Shown here in pieces: positions 16,507 to 25,694 of a stretch of DNA of 64,000 bases. Both the position numbers and the translations under genes were made by a program. This DNA comes from JAGQYP01 sp041392305 (GTDB lineage Bacteria; Bacteroidota; Bacteroidia; Flavobacteriales_D; Crocinitomicaceae): positions 62,001 through 126,000 of the forward strand of contig JAWKMJ010000008.1 in assembly GCA_041392305.1 (NCBI GenBank). The letters run 5' to 3'. Under the pieces are notes generated by a model. It was not told where the DNA came from, did not search any database, and saw only the letters and a list, made by a program, of their open reading frames with translations. Position 1 is the first letter of the stretch; the number at the start of each line of letters is the position of its first letter.

Positions 16507-18939
16507 ATGAAAAATCTTTTCCTTTTATTATTTGTAGTCATTCTATTTTCCTGCTCAAGCGAAGAAAAATCTTCGGATGACTCAACGGATTCGAACAATA
16601 AAGAGCAATCTGGCCAGCAAGATTCCGTTACCTCTACGCTCGAAATTCCAGCATTGGATCGATTGATGCCGGTTTCCAAAATGTTTAATAAAGGAAAGGT
16701 TGACATTTCGAAAGTGAATGTGGACGAACTAACACTTGTGGAATGCAGAATTTATCGCAACCACATATTGGCAACAAAAGGACATTTGTTCATGAAAGCA
16801 GAACTAAGAGCCTTTTTCGATGCTACAGATTACTACAATGAATTGATGTGGAAAATCTACGATGAAGATCTAAAAGTGGATCAAAAAATGTCTAAAGAGG
16901 AAGAGGAATTTGTAGCCAAACTAACAGCTAGAGAAGAAGCCTTACTGAAAAACAACTTTATTGATGGTCAAGTGAATTTAGCCAATTTGGTGAACTTATA
17001 TCAATTTACGGATATCAAGCCTTCATTCCTTGAAGCGATTGCAAAAAATGGATTTGTGATCACACCTGGAAAGAAGGAACAGCTTTTTCACGTTTATGAG
17101 GAAAATGATTACAAACAAATTCCAAATTTCATTACTTCCGATATTTATCTGCAGCTGTACCACATGTATTTTTCCTACGTCTTAAAATCAATTGAACAGG
17201 AGAGTTTCATTCCAATGTTACGCGCCATTTGCAAAAATCAGTACGAATATTTTATTGCTGAAATGGAAAGTGCATCCGGTGATACGAGAAAAATTCTAGC
17301 AAAAAATGCTGCATTTTATAAAATAGGTTCCGATTTACTAATTGAAGAAGGCTTTACAAGTGAAACGCATCATGAAATATCAGAAATGGTGCAAACTGAG
17401 GTACAATTAATTCAGCAATTCCAATCGGGAGAATCACCTTTTATGAATGGGAGATTAGTGGATTATTCTCTCTATAAACCCAGAGGACACTATACAAGGA
17501 AAGATGAAATGAAGCAATATTTCAAAGCTATGATGTGGATGCAAAATGCGTTTTACTGTGGTGCTGAGAAAGACGGTCAAATAAAAGATATTTTGTATCA
17601 TGCCCTCGGATTAAAGATGAATCCAGCCACGTTGGAGATGTACAAAAAAATGGATGGTCCGCTAACATTTATTTTTGGTCAACAAGACAACCTTTCCATG
17701 CTGGATGTTCTCAGTGAAATGGAAAAACAAGGTATAACAAGCTTTGACGCTATCGAAAATGCAAATATTGCTTCCTGGTCGAAAAAACTCAAAACCATGT
17801 ATGACAAGAAAAATCGAATCAAATCGGGAAATGATGATGGAGAAGTGGCTTGTTACAAAGTGAACTTTATTCCTCAAAGATATTTAGCCGATAATGATAT
17901 CCTTCAAAATATGGTGGATTTAATCAACAAACCAGCGCAAAGATGTATGCCGCAAGGAATGGATATGTTCGCTGCATTTGGAAATGAAAATGCTACCAAG
18001 ATTCAATTGGAGGAGATGAAGGAAGGAGAGAAGTGGGATAAATACGAAGATCGATTGAAAGAGCAAACCAAGAAATTTTCTAGTAAAAGTGATTGGGGTA
18101 AAACCGTGTACGACTCTTGGATCAAGATGCTATTGGACATGGACAACCAAGACGACAAATATCCTTACTTCATGAAAACAAGTCAATGGTCCAAGAAGAA
18201 TTTATATACTGGATTGGCTTCCTGGGCTGAGTTGAAACATGATGCCATTCTGTATGGAGAACAACCGATGGCTGCTGAATGTGGCGGTGGAGGTCCACCT
18301 GAACCTTATACTTTAGGATACGTTGAACCGAATGTAAAATTTTGGGAAAGCCTATTGAAATTAAGTAATAAGACAAAATTGATTTTAGAAAATAATGGAT
18401 TATACAATACCGATGTCAAAGGAAAAACAGATGAAATCATCGAATCCATAGAGTTTATGCTTGCTATCAGCAAAAAAGAACTTGCAGGAACTAAATTAAC
18501 CCAAAGCGAATATGAAACCATTGAAGTTTTAGGTTCTTCAATTGAATGGATGACCCTTTCTGTTCTTGAGCCTGGTTTATTTTTGGATAGTTGGGATTTA
18601 GTTCAAGGTCCTGACAAATCTGTTTCTGTAATTGCTGATATCTATACCAACAATGATAGAAAATGCGAAAAAATGGGTATTCTTCATGTGGGGACAGGTC
18701 TGGTAAATGAAATCTATGCCGTTGTAGAAATCGAAGGGATGCTTTATTTAACCAAAGGTGCGACACTTTCTTATCATGAATTCCAAAGAGCATTGAATGA
18801 TCGCTTGACTGATGAAAAATGGCAAGAAATGCTCAAAAAAGGGGAAAGACCCGGAATTCCATCGTGGATTAAAGAGATTCTATACGAAGAAGGAGCACCT
18901 AAAGGAGACGAGAAAGTTTTCTATTCTTCGGGATGCTAG
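16507..18939 (+). CDS. DUF3160 lipoprotein
   Basis: Large lipoprotein of 810 aa from the ATG at 16507 (MKNLFLLLFVVILFSCSSEE; lipobox LFSC). The frame stays open upstream to 16384, but that extension lacks sense as a signal and overlaps a hairpin and a promoter-like element. After a Ser/Asp/Gln-rich tether the protein is mostly helical. It matches the DUF3160 family, including YQFTDIKPSFLEAIAKNGF near the start of the domain, ITSDIYLQLYHMYF, AECGGGGPPEPYTLGYVEPN and a C-terminus ending in Cys. The function of the family is unknown. The protein is probably anchored at the outer membrane or periplasmic face. Confidence 0.85.
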   Translation: MKNLFLLLFVVILFSCSSEEKSSDDSTDSNNKEQSGQQDSVTSTLEIPALDRLMPVSKMFNKGKVDISKVNVDELTLVECRIYRNHILATKGHLFMKAELRAFFDATDYYNELMWKIYDEDLKVDQKMSKEEEEFVAKLTAREEALLKNNFIDGQVNLANLVNLYQFTDIKPSFLEAIAKNGFVITPGKKEQLFHVYEENDYKQIPNFITSDIYLQLYHMYFSYVLKSIEQESFIPMLRAICKNQYEYFIAEMESASGDTRKILAKNAAFYKIGSDLLIEEGFTSETHHEISEMVQTEVQLIQQFQSGESPFMNGRLVDYSLYKPRGHYTRKDEMKQYFKAMMWMQNAFYCGAEKDGQIKDILYHALGLKMNPATLEMYKKMDGPLTFIFGQQDNLSMLDVLSEMEKQGITSFDAIENANIASWSKKLKTMYDKKNRIKSGNDDGEVACYKVNFIPQRYLADNDILQNMVDLINKPAQRCMPQGMDMFAAFGNENATKIQLEEMKEGEKWDKYEDRLKEQTKKFSSKSDWGKTVYDSWIKMLLDMDNQDDKYPYFMKTSQWSKKNLYTGLASWAELKHDAILYGEQPMAAECGGGGPPEPYTLGYVEPNVKFWESLLKLSNKTKLILENNGLYNTDVKGKTDEIIESIEFMLAISKKELAGTKLTQSEYETIEVLGSSIEWMTLSVLEPGLFLDSWDLVQGPDKSVSVIADIYTNNDRKCEKMGILHVGTGLVNEIYAVVEIEGMLYLTKGATLSYHEFQRALNDRLTDEKWQEMLKKGERPGIPSWIKEILYEEGAPKGDEKVFYSSGC

Positions 18940-19105
18940 AAAGCAAGAGATGCGAGCAACAGCAAGAGTTTTGAGCAAGAATAGTGAAAATGATCAAGAG
19001 TTGAGATTGGAATATTAGGAATTGGACAAGCTTCCGTCTTTTCTTTGGACGTAACTCGCTCTTTTTCTGTTACTAAAGAAATGTGGTCTTTTCATGAAAT
19101 AGCTC

Positions 19106-19136
19106 TTTGAATGAGGGATTTGAACTGATATTTTCG
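19106..19136 (+). promoter_or_regulatory. probable promoter of the FISUMP gene
   Basis: TTTG (19106-19109), a 19-nt spacer and TATTTTCG (19129-19136) fit the Bacteroidota consensus with one mismatch in the -7 box. It is 26 nt before the ATG at 19163. Confidence 0.5.
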
Positions 19137-19162
19137 AATCTCACATTTAAAACAGAGTAATT

Positions 19163-19768
19163 ATGAAATATTTACTATCAACTACACTCCTACTTATCTC
19201 ATTCATATCTTCCAATATTTTTTCACAAGAAATGGGAACTTTGACGGATGAGCGTGATGGACAAACGTATAAAACGGTTAAAATTGGTGATCAAACTTGG
19301 CTTGCCGAAAACTTACGATTCAAATCTGATGCGAGTTATAGCTACGACAAAAAGGAAGAAAATGATGTCAAATATGGTCGATATTATAGTTATGAGTCTG
19401 CTCAGGAATCATGTCCAACAGGATGGAAACTCCCAAGTCAAGAAGAATATCAGGTTTTATCTGATCACTTTGGAGGAGATTATGATTCAGGAAGAAAATT
19501 GAAAAGTACTTCTGATTGGTTCTGGACAACAAATGGTGATAATAGTAGTGGATTCAATATTATTCCGGCAGGTAGTATCTATAAAGGAACAAGTGGCAGT
19601 GAAGGTGAAGAGGCCATTTTCTGGGTAAACGGTAAGAATGACAATGGTGAAGGCCTTATTCGAATAGTTACAGCAAGAGATGGAAATACAGACAAAGCAT
19701 ATAAATTCAGAAAAAGTGTATTCCCAATTGATAAGGGGAGTTTTTCTGTAAGATGCTTGAAAGAATAA
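19163..19768 (+). CDS. secreted FISUMP-domain protein (Fibrobacter major paralogous domain)
   Basis: The 201-aa product has a signal peptide (ends near SSNIFSQ). It is followed by one complete FISUMP domain: TLTDERDGQTYKTVKIG, QTWLAENLRF, GRYYSYESAQESCPTGWKLPS and a C-terminal SFSVRCLKE. This C-type-lectin-like fold is common in secreted Bacteroidota and Fibrobacteres proteins, and its role is not established. There is no T9SS sorting domain, so it is likely periplasmic or exported by another route. It has its own promoter-like element. Confidence 0.88.
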   Translation: MKYLLSTTLLLISFISSNIFSQEMGTLTDERDGQTYKTVKIGDQTWLAENLRFKSDASYSYDKKEENDVKYGRYYSYESAQESCPTGWKLPSQEEYQVLSDHFGGDYDSGRKLKSTSDWFWTTNGDNSSGFNIIPAGSIYKGTSGSEGEEAIFWVNGKNDNGEGLIRIVTARDGNTDKAYKFRKSVFPIDKGSFSVRCLKE

Positions 19769-19796
19769 TCCTTCATTTTTATAAAATTCAAAATGG

Positions 19797-19804
19797 TACC
19801 TTTG
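19797..19804 (+). promoter_or_regulatory. -7 element (TACCTTTG) directly before the CapA-like gene
   Basis: TACCTTTG matches TAnnTTTG exactly and ends 4 nt before the ATG at 19809. With initiation a few bases downstream of the box, the mRNA would begin at or next to the start codon. Only a TTTT run is visible upstream as a -33 candidate. Confidence 0.45.
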
Positions 19805-19808
19805 ACAG

Positions 19809-20780
19809 ATGAGAAAAGGTGCCATTTTTTGTTTTATTTTTCTGCTGTTTACTTGTCAACAAGAGCAGTCTGTCAATGGAATTATTTCTACAGATGAAAA
19901 TGAGGTGAGAAGTCCCATTGCAAACCCGGGTAGTAAGCTGAGTATCCTTTTTGCCGGAGATTTACTTCTGGATCGGGGCGTAAGAGATCAAATTGAAAAG
20001 AAAGGCATTGATTTCTTGTTTTCAGGCTTGGACACATTAATTAGTTCACATAATTATTTCGTGGTTAATCTAGAAACTCCTCTAACTAAGATTGAAAGTC
20101 CCTTAAATAAAAAGTACTTATTCCGATCGGAGCCAGAACACGCATTAGATCTAAGGAGGAAAGGGGTTACGCATGCTATTTTAAGTAATAACCATAGCAT
20201 GGACCAAAACAAAGATGGCCTAGCAGATACCGACCTACAATTGAGAAATGCTGACATTACATCGATCGGCTATGGTGAAAATTTGGACAACTTTTGTAGC
20301 CCCAAATTAATTGAAACGGAATTTGTAACGGTTGCTCTTTACGGCAGTGTTCAGATTCCAATTGAAAACTGGTTTCAAGTAGATGACCAACCCGGCGTTT
20401 GTCAACTTCAGGGAGAGGAGTTGGAAAATCAAATTAAAACCTATCATCAAGCGAATCCTCACCATTTAATCATTGTAAACTTGCATTGGGGAATGGAATA
20501 CTTAAGTACCCCCAATTTCTCCCAGATCGACCATGCAAAAAACCTCATTGATGCAGGAGCAGAATTAATCATCGGCCACCATCCTCATGTGATACAAAGT
20601 GTTCAAGAATACAAAGGAAAGTGGATTTATTATAGCATTGGAAATTTTATTTTTGATTCCACTCATCCAAATGCAAAAAATGCTCTATTAATTTCAGTGG
20701 AAATTGATGCTAACGGTCATTTGGAGCCCTCAGCCATCCCAATCCATATCGAAAATTGCCGTCCGGAAATACCCCATTAA
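19809..20780 (+). CDS. CapA-family (PGA_cap) lipoprotein
   Basis: Putative lipoprotein of 323 aa (lipobox LLFTC) with the CapA/poly-gamma-glutamate-synthesis calcineurin-like fold. Signature blocks are ILFAGDLLLDRGV, VVNLETPLT, LSNNHSMDQNKDGL, IVNLHWGMEY, AELIIGHHPHVIQ and YYSIGNFIFD, with metal-ligand Asp, Asn and His residues in place. Family members act as metallohydrolases in capsule or cell-envelope metabolism. No capsule genes are adjacent, so the substrate is unknown. It converges with the SpoIIE-type gene with only 6 nt between stop codons. Confidence 0.88.
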   Translation: MRKGAIFCFIFLLFTCQQEQSVNGIISTDENEVRSPIANPGSKLSILFAGDLLLDRGVRDQIEKKGIDFLFSGLDTLISSHNYFVVNLETPLTKIESPLNKKYLFRSEPEHALDLRRKGVTHAILSNNHSMDQNKDGLADTDLQLRNADITSIGYGENLDNFCSPKLIETEFVTVALYGSVQIPIENWFQVDDQPGVCQLQGEELENQIKTYHQANPHHLIIVNLHWGMEYLSTPNFSQIDHAKNLIDAGAELIIGHHPHVIQSVQEYKGKWIYYSIGNFIFDSTHPNAKNALLISVEIDANGHLEPSAIPIHIENCRPEIPH

Positions 20781-20786
20781 TCTGAT

Positions 20787-21578
20787 TCAAAGTCGAATTC
20801 CCAAAATACAAACATCATCCACCTGAATAGCAGTTCCTTTCCAATCTAGAAACTCATTGTGCAATTTCTTCTTCAGATCTTTCATGGGTAAATCGGCATT
20901 TTTTGCCAGTATTTTGTGTAATCTTTTAGATGAATACTTTTTGTTATCAGGTCCTCCAAACTGGTCCTGAAAACCATCGGAACCTAAATAAATGACATCT
21001 CCCTTTTTGTAGGAAATGGATTGTGCTTCAAAATTTCTGCTCTCTTCAATCTGCCAACCCCCTATCGGATAATTGGATCCTTTGTAAATCAATAATTCCT
21101 CTCCTTTCTTAACATGCAGCATTTTACGATTGGCAGCTGAGTAGTATAATTTTTGCTGTTTTTCATCAATACAGACCAAAGAAAGATCGATCCACGGATT
21201 GTCGAAATTCACTTTATGGGCATCTTTGAAGCAAGCGATAAATCTCTTATCCACTTCTTGTAGAATGCGATTTGTTTTCTTGATCTCTTTGTTCATGACG
21301 GTATATTCAAAAAGATTCAAAGCAAGAACTGATAACAAAGAAGCCGAAATTCCATGACCAGTGCAGTCGCCTACAACAATATATTTGAGATCATGATGCT
21401 GACCCACCCAGTAAAAATCTCCGGAAACAATATTTTGAGGTAAATAAAGAGCAAAATAATCATTGAAAAGGCGCTCAAAATGTCTCTTTTTAGGCAATAA
21501 TCCTTGTTGAACGAATTGTGCACTCAATAAACCTTTTTCCATTTCAGAAACAGGTAATTCACTTTCGGCTTTATTCAT
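20787..21578 (-). CDS. stand-alone SpoIIE/PP2C-type serine phosphatase
   Basis: The 263-aa protein (ATG at 21578; a TTG at 21599 would add seven residues) is a bare SpoIIE phosphatase domain. It shows the metal-binding Asp motifs VSGDFYWVG and VVGDCTGHG, SAANRKMLHV, YLGSDGFQDQFGG and the final VDDVCILGI. Such RsbU-like phosphatases dephosphorylate anti-anti-sigma (STAS) proteins or similar partners. No sensor domain is fused and no STAS or RsbW gene lies nearby. The N-terminal LLSAQFVQQGLLP helix is the linker normally joining a sensor, so its input may come from a partner protein. Confidence 0.88.
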   Translation of the reverse strand: MNKAESELPVSEMEKGLLSAQFVQQGLLPKKRHFERLFNDYFALYLPQNIVSGDFYWVGQHHDLKYIVVGDCTGHGISASLLSVLALNLFEYTVMNKEIKKTNRILQEVDKRFIACFKDAHKVNFDNPWIDLSLVCIDEKQQKLYYSAANRKMLHVKKGEELLIYKGSNYPIGGWQIEESRNFEAQSISYKKGDVIYLGSDGFQDQFGGPDNKKYSSKRLHKILAKNADLPMKDLKKKLHNEFLDWKGTAIQVDDVCILGIRL

Positions 21579-21819
21579 AGTACGTGAGTTTCTCGACAAA
21601 TTTCCTAATTCTTCAACTAGTATTTAGTTAAGAAATTCTTACCAAAATCTTAATCTCGACGAAAAGGGAAAAAAGAACTACTAAATATCATCGATCAATT
21701 ATCAATTACATCTTTAGTAATTCTATTTCTAATTCAATAAGTGTGCATTTAGAATCGATATTTCATCATTTTTACCCAAAATTTGATCGTTGATACTTGA
21801 TAATTGATAATTTTAACCT

Positions 21820-23070
21820 ATGTCTTTCACCCCGGAAGGAAAAGGTTGGATTCCAAAATATCACGAAATGGTCGCAAAGGGAGAAATTCCTTTGGATGTT
21901 GATCAATATGAGTTTGATCCTGAGAAAAATCTGTACCTCAATGTGCATGATACTGGATTGATCTATGGTTATCCTACCAATTTCATTTTCTATCCGGATG
22001 ATATGGGGAAATGGTCGACTTCAAATTCTTACAAGCTTTTACTCTACGAAGGGTTTATTCTTTCCAATTTATTGAATGGTTCGTCTTCTGAACTCGACCC
22101 GAAGGAACTCATTGATTTTTATGAAACGCTCAACCACAAAAAAGCAAAGAAATTTGGACTCTTCAAAGGAGGCGGTGGTGATGATCATGACATCGTTGAT
22201 TCCCTTCTTAGTAAGCGCTTAAACATTAAAATCCATGGAGAAAGTTTTTGGCTGAATTATTTATCCAATAGCTTTATTTATACTGATCTGATTCTTTACC
22301 ACAAACTGAAAATGGGATACAAATTCCCCAATTTGGAACAAAGAATTCAGGATATTCAAAAGGCTGCTTTGCATATTATTATTGCGGCTACAACCTCGAA
22401 TGGGATCATTGGCGAAAAGGAAAAAGCGGTTTTCGACATGTTTTTGGCTTCTTCGAGTTTGCCCGATTATGATAAAAATGAAATCGAGCATTTGCTAAAA
22501 GCAGGACTCACTTTCTACGATCTAGTTCTTCCCGAAGAATTGACCTGGATTGTTAGACGGTGGTTTTTGGAAATTGCTTTGATTGTTATTTTAGCAGACA
22601 ACGTAATCGATCCAAAAGAACAAGATTTTTTAGAGAAACTGGCCAACAAACTGGAGTTTAGTAAATATGAGTTGGATGATGCCCAAAACTCGATTCAGTC
22701 TTTTATTCTGAACAATTTTGAAAAACTCCCCTATTTAACCGACAAATCTGAATTCCAACAAATCTATGGAAGTGTCACTAAAAAAGTAGTGAAAGCGGTT
22801 ACCAACAACAAGGAAAAAATCTTACAAGAACTTTCTGAAAGCAAAGAATTGGTGGCTTTGATCAAAAAATCCACGACCAAAGAATTGTCAAGAGACGAAA
22901 AAAAGAAAGTAAGAAAGCAATTGGGAGATCTAGCTAAATCGATCCCTGCCCTAACGGTTTTCATGCTACCCGGGGGAGCCATTTTATTGCCAATTGTACT
23001 GAAACTACTGCCAAATTTATTACCAAGCGCATTTCAATCCAACAAACTCGAAGAAGAAGGGGAAAGTTAA
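21820..23070 (+). CDS. TerB-like / LETM1-like domain protein
   Basis: Cytoplasmic-looking protein of 416 aa. The central part has two TerB-like helical, acidic motifs: ATTSNGIIGEKEKAVFDMFL (about 190-210) and ILADNVIDPKEQDFLEKLA (about 258-276). The C-terminus resembles the ribosome-binding segment of LETM1: KKKVRKQLGDLAKSIPAL, then PGGAILLPIVLKLLPNLLPS. Bacteroidota homologues carry the label LETM1-related biofilm-associated protein; no function is proven. The hydrophobic Pro-rich end may be membrane-associated. The gene is monocistronic and converges with rluF. Confidence 0.75.
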   Translation: MSFTPEGKGWIPKYHEMVAKGEIPLDVDQYEFDPEKNLYLNVHDTGLIYGYPTNFIFYPDDMGKWSTSNSYKLLLYEGFILSNLLNGSSSELDPKELIDFYETLNHKKAKKFGLFKGGGGDDHDIVDSLLSKRLNIKIHGESFWLNYLSNSFIYTDLILYHKLKMGYKFPNLEQRIQDIQKAALHIIIAATTSNGIIGEKEKAVFDMFLASSSLPDYDKNEIEHLLKAGLTFYDLVLPEELTWIVRRWFLEIALIVILADNVIDPKEQDFLEKLANKLEFSKYELDDAQNSIQSFILNNFEKLPYLTDKSEFQQIYGSVTKKVVKAVTNNKEKILQELSESKELVALIKKSTTKELSRDEKKKVRKQLGDLAKSIPALTVFMLPGGAILLPIVLKLLPNLLPSAFQSNKLEEEGES

Positions 23071-23124
23071 TTAGTTACTTCGTTAATTAGTTATTTTGTT
23101 ATTTAGTTTCAAAGTTGTCCAGAT

Positions 23125-23148
23125 TCCAGAAATCCAGAAATCCAGAAA
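23125..23148 (-). repeat. three tandem TCCAGAAA octamers
   Basis: Three exact TCCAGAAA copies, reading TTTCTGGA on the minus strand, lie just past the stop codon of the minus-strand pseudouridine synthase gene. They belong to the octamer family described in the findings. Confidence 0.9.
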
Positions 23149-23149
23149 T

Positions 23150-23875
23150 CTAAATATCACTATCCCCCAGCAAGTGATTCAATTCCTCTAGTTCTTCTTT
23201 CGTGAAATCTCTGTATTCTCCGACAGGCAAATCTCCCAAAGCAATATTCATGATTCGAATTCGCTTCAACTTGGTTACTCTGTAATCTAGGTACTCGCAC
23301 ATTCTTCGGATTTGACGGTTGAGTCCTTGAGTTAGGATGATTCTGAATTCATTTCTACCTGTCTGCTCCACGAAACACTTCTTGGTCATGGTACCCAAAA
23401 TTGGAATTCCACTACTCATGGCTTCAACAAATTCGCGATTAATCGGTTTGTTTACACGAACAATGTATTCTTTTTCGTGGTTGTTTCTTTCCCGCAGAAT
23501 CTTATTTACGATATCTCCATCATTGGTTAAAAAAATCAAACCTTCAGATGGTTTGTCTAATCGTCCAATGGGGAAAATTCTCGTGGGATAATTGATGAAA
23601 TCTACAATATTGTCTGGCTCCACTCTTGTGTCCGTGGTGCACACAATTCCAACAGGTTTGTGGAAGGCTATGTAAACTGGTTTTTGGTCAGATCCATCCA
23701 CATTTGTTCCGTCCACACAAACCTCATCCCCTTCTTGTACTTTTGTTCCCATTTCGGGAATTTTTCCGTTGATGGTGACCCGATTTTGCTCAATCAATTT
23801 GTCTGCTGCTCTGCGCGAACAATAGCCAATCTCGCTTAAATATTTATTGATGCGTACCCCTGGGTTTTCTGACAT
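23150..23875 (-). CDS. rluF: RluB/RluF-family rRNA pseudouridine synthase
   Basis: Isomerises a uridine in 23S rRNA. An N-terminal S4 RNA-binding domain (GVRINKYLSEIGYCSRRAAD, about 6-65) is followed by the RsuA/RluB catalytic domain, with the nucleophilic Asp107 in GRLDKPSEG and the LTQGLNRQIRRM block. The ATG at 23875 (MSENPG) is preferred to a TTG five codons upstream, giving 241 aa. RluF (position 2604) is the closest type by overall look, but RluB cannot be excluded. It lies 17 nt downstream of photolyase. Confidence 0.88.
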   Translation of the reverse strand: MSENPGVRINKYLSEIGYCSRRAADKLIEQNRVTINGKIPEMGTKVQEGDEVCVDGTNVDGSDQKPVYIAFHKPVGIVCTTDTRVEPDNIVDFINYPTRIFPIGRLDKPSEGLIFLTNDGDIVNKILRERNNHEKEYIVRVNKPINREFVEAMSSGIPILGTMTKKCFVEQTGRNEFRIILTQGLNRQIRRMCEYLDYRVTKLKRIRIMNIALGDLPVGEYRDFTKEELEELNHLLGDSDI

Positions 23876-23892
23876 GGGGCAAAAATACAAGA

Positions 23893-25194
23893 TTATTGTT
23901 GATTCTCGTATTCCTCGATCCCTACTTTATAGACTTTCAGTGCTCTTTCTCGGGCAAACTTATGTTCGACCATGGGTTCCGGGTAGCCAAAACCTTCCAA
24001 TTCTGGAATCCATCTTCTGATATATTCGCCTTTGGGGTCAAATTTCTTTTGTTGTTCGGTAGGATTGAAAACTCGAAAATAAGGTGCCGCATCACAACCT
24101 GTCCCTGCGGCCCACTGCCAGTTCCCAACATTGGCTGACAAATCATAATCCAGTAATTTTTGAGCAAAATAGGCTTCTCCCCAGCGCCAGTCAATCAGCA
24201 AATGTTTGCATAAAAAACTAGCCGTTACCATCCGCACCCGATTGTGCATGTAGCCAGTTTGATTCAATTGTCGCATCCCAGCATCGACCATGGGATAACC
24301 TGTGATTCCTCTTTTCCACTTTTCAAATTCTTCTTCCTTATTCCTCCACTCAATTTCGTTGTATTTGGCTCTGAAATTCTCGTGAATTGATTTAGGAAAA
24401 TGATACAGGATTTGCATGAAAAATTCTCTCCAGATTAACTCACTAAGAAATACGGAGTTTTGACTTTTCACCTCTCCTACCAGCTGTCGAATCCCAATGG
24501 TCCCAAAACGTAAATGCGGACTCAAATAACTGGTTCCATCTATTGCAGGAAGGTCGCGAATTTGGTCGTATTTCTTCACTTGAGACAGATCAAAATCACG
24601 CACTTCAATCAAGGATCTTTTAAAGCCAATTGCATGCAAGTCGGGAAACTCAAATTGTTTTTGGGAAAAATGAGAAGCGGAAATAACCCCCATCGGCTGA
24701 ATTGGCTCCATTTGAAATCGACTCAACCATTTATTTTTGAAAGGAGTAAAAACAGTGTAAGGCGTTCCATCATCCTTTAAAATTTCATCCATTTCGAAAA
24801 TCACTTGATCTTTAAAGCTTCGAAACTGAATTCCATTGTGATTGCAAATTTCTTCAATCTTCTGATCCCTTTCTAATGCATAAGGTTCGTAATCTCTGTT
24901 GGTGTAAAGAGCTTCAGCTGAGAATTCTGTGATCAGTTGTTCCCACACTTTCTCTGGTTCTCCGATTCGGACCAAAAGTGAGGATCCCATTTTTCGTAAT
25001 TCCTGGTCTAGGAAAGTCAATCGATCATAGATAAAACTCACACGGGCGTCATTTTCTGGGAGTTCCGACAAAATATTTGAATCAAAAATGAAAACAGGAA
25101 TTACATTTCGAGAGGTCTTCAGAGCATTATATAAACCCACATTATCTTCCAAACGCAGATCTCTTCTAAACCAAAAAAATGTTGCTTTTTCCAC
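23893..25194 (-). CDS. phrB: deoxyribodipyrimidine photolyase (class I)
   Basis: Blue-light enzyme that repairs cyclobutane pyrimidine dimers with FAD. The N-terminal antenna domain begins TFFWFRRDLRLEDN. The FAD domain shows ELIWREFF, TGYPMVDAGMRQL, MHNRVRMVTASFL, DWRWGE and NVGNWQWAAGTGCDAAPYFR. Length 433 aa is normal. The start codon is GTG; no in-frame ATG exists near this family-consistent N-terminus. rluF follows at 17 nt. Confidence 0.95.
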   Translation of the reverse strand: MEKATFFWFRRDLRLEDNVGLYNALKTSRNVIPVFIFDSNILSELPENDARVSFIYDRLTFLDQELRKMGSSLLVRIGEPEKVWEQLITEFSAEALYTNRDYEPYALERDQKIEEICNHNGIQFRSFKDQVIFEMDEILKDDGTPYTVFTPFKNKWLSRFQMEPIQPMGVISASHFSQKQFEFPDLHAIGFKRSLIEVRDFDLSQVKKYDQIRDLPAIDGTSYLSPHLRFGTIGIRQLVGEVKSQNSVFLSELIWREFFMQILYHFPKSIHENFRAKYNEIEWRNKEEEFEKWKRGITGYPMVDAGMRQLNQTGYMHNRVRMVTASFLCKHLLIDWRWGEAYFAQKLLDYDLSANVGNWQWAAGTGCDAAPYFRVFNPTEQQKKFDPKGEYIRRWIPELEGFGYPEPMVEHKFARERALKVYKVGIEEYENQQ

Positions 25195-25277
25195 AGGTGC
25201 TTTTCATTCAAACAATTTTGAGCAGAATAAGTTCGTATCTTTTGGAACAAATGTTGACGATCTTCATTAAAAGCAGA

Positions 25278-25662
25278 ATGCGCATAATTTTAGTTATCAT
25301 ACTCATCCTAACTGCACAACTTGGGTATACTCAAGAACCAGATACACTGAAATCCGAAATTCTGGATAATTCAGAAGCAGATCGTTTGGCTGAATTTCCT
25401 GGTGGAGAAATGGCTCTGCAAAAGTATATCATCAACAAAGTAGAATATCAAAAGAAGCAAAAGAAGACAATATGATTCAAGGAACAGTTTATGTAGAATT
25501 CATTGTAGAAAAAAACAGTGAAGTGGTCATTTAAGAATTGTACGAGAGTCCACCCCATTCTGGATGAATCAGCTCTAAAAGCTCGAAACACCCCGATTCA
25601 AACCTGCATTGCAAAATTGATCAGTTAGGTTTACTTTTCCGGTAAAATTTAAGTTGGCTTAG
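25278..25662 (+). pseudogene. degraded energy-transducer TonB C-terminal-domain protein
   Basis: An ATG at 25278 opens MRIILVIILILTAQLGYTQ, a signal peptide, followed by AEFPGGEMALQKYIINKVEY typical of small exported TonB C-terminal-domain proteins. The remaining domain is readable only by changing frame: KEAKEDNMIQGTVYVEFIVE, then RIVR, then VHPILDESALKA, then FKPALQN, a TGA where Gly is expected, and SVRFTFPVKFKLA ending at TAG 25660-25662. At least four small deletions and one nonsense codon are implied. Translation would stop near 25475. The gene is almost certainly dead, unless the assembly is poor here. Confidence 0.85.
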
Positions 25663-25694
25663 TCAAACCGCCTCCAATGGCAAATAAGGTTTTT

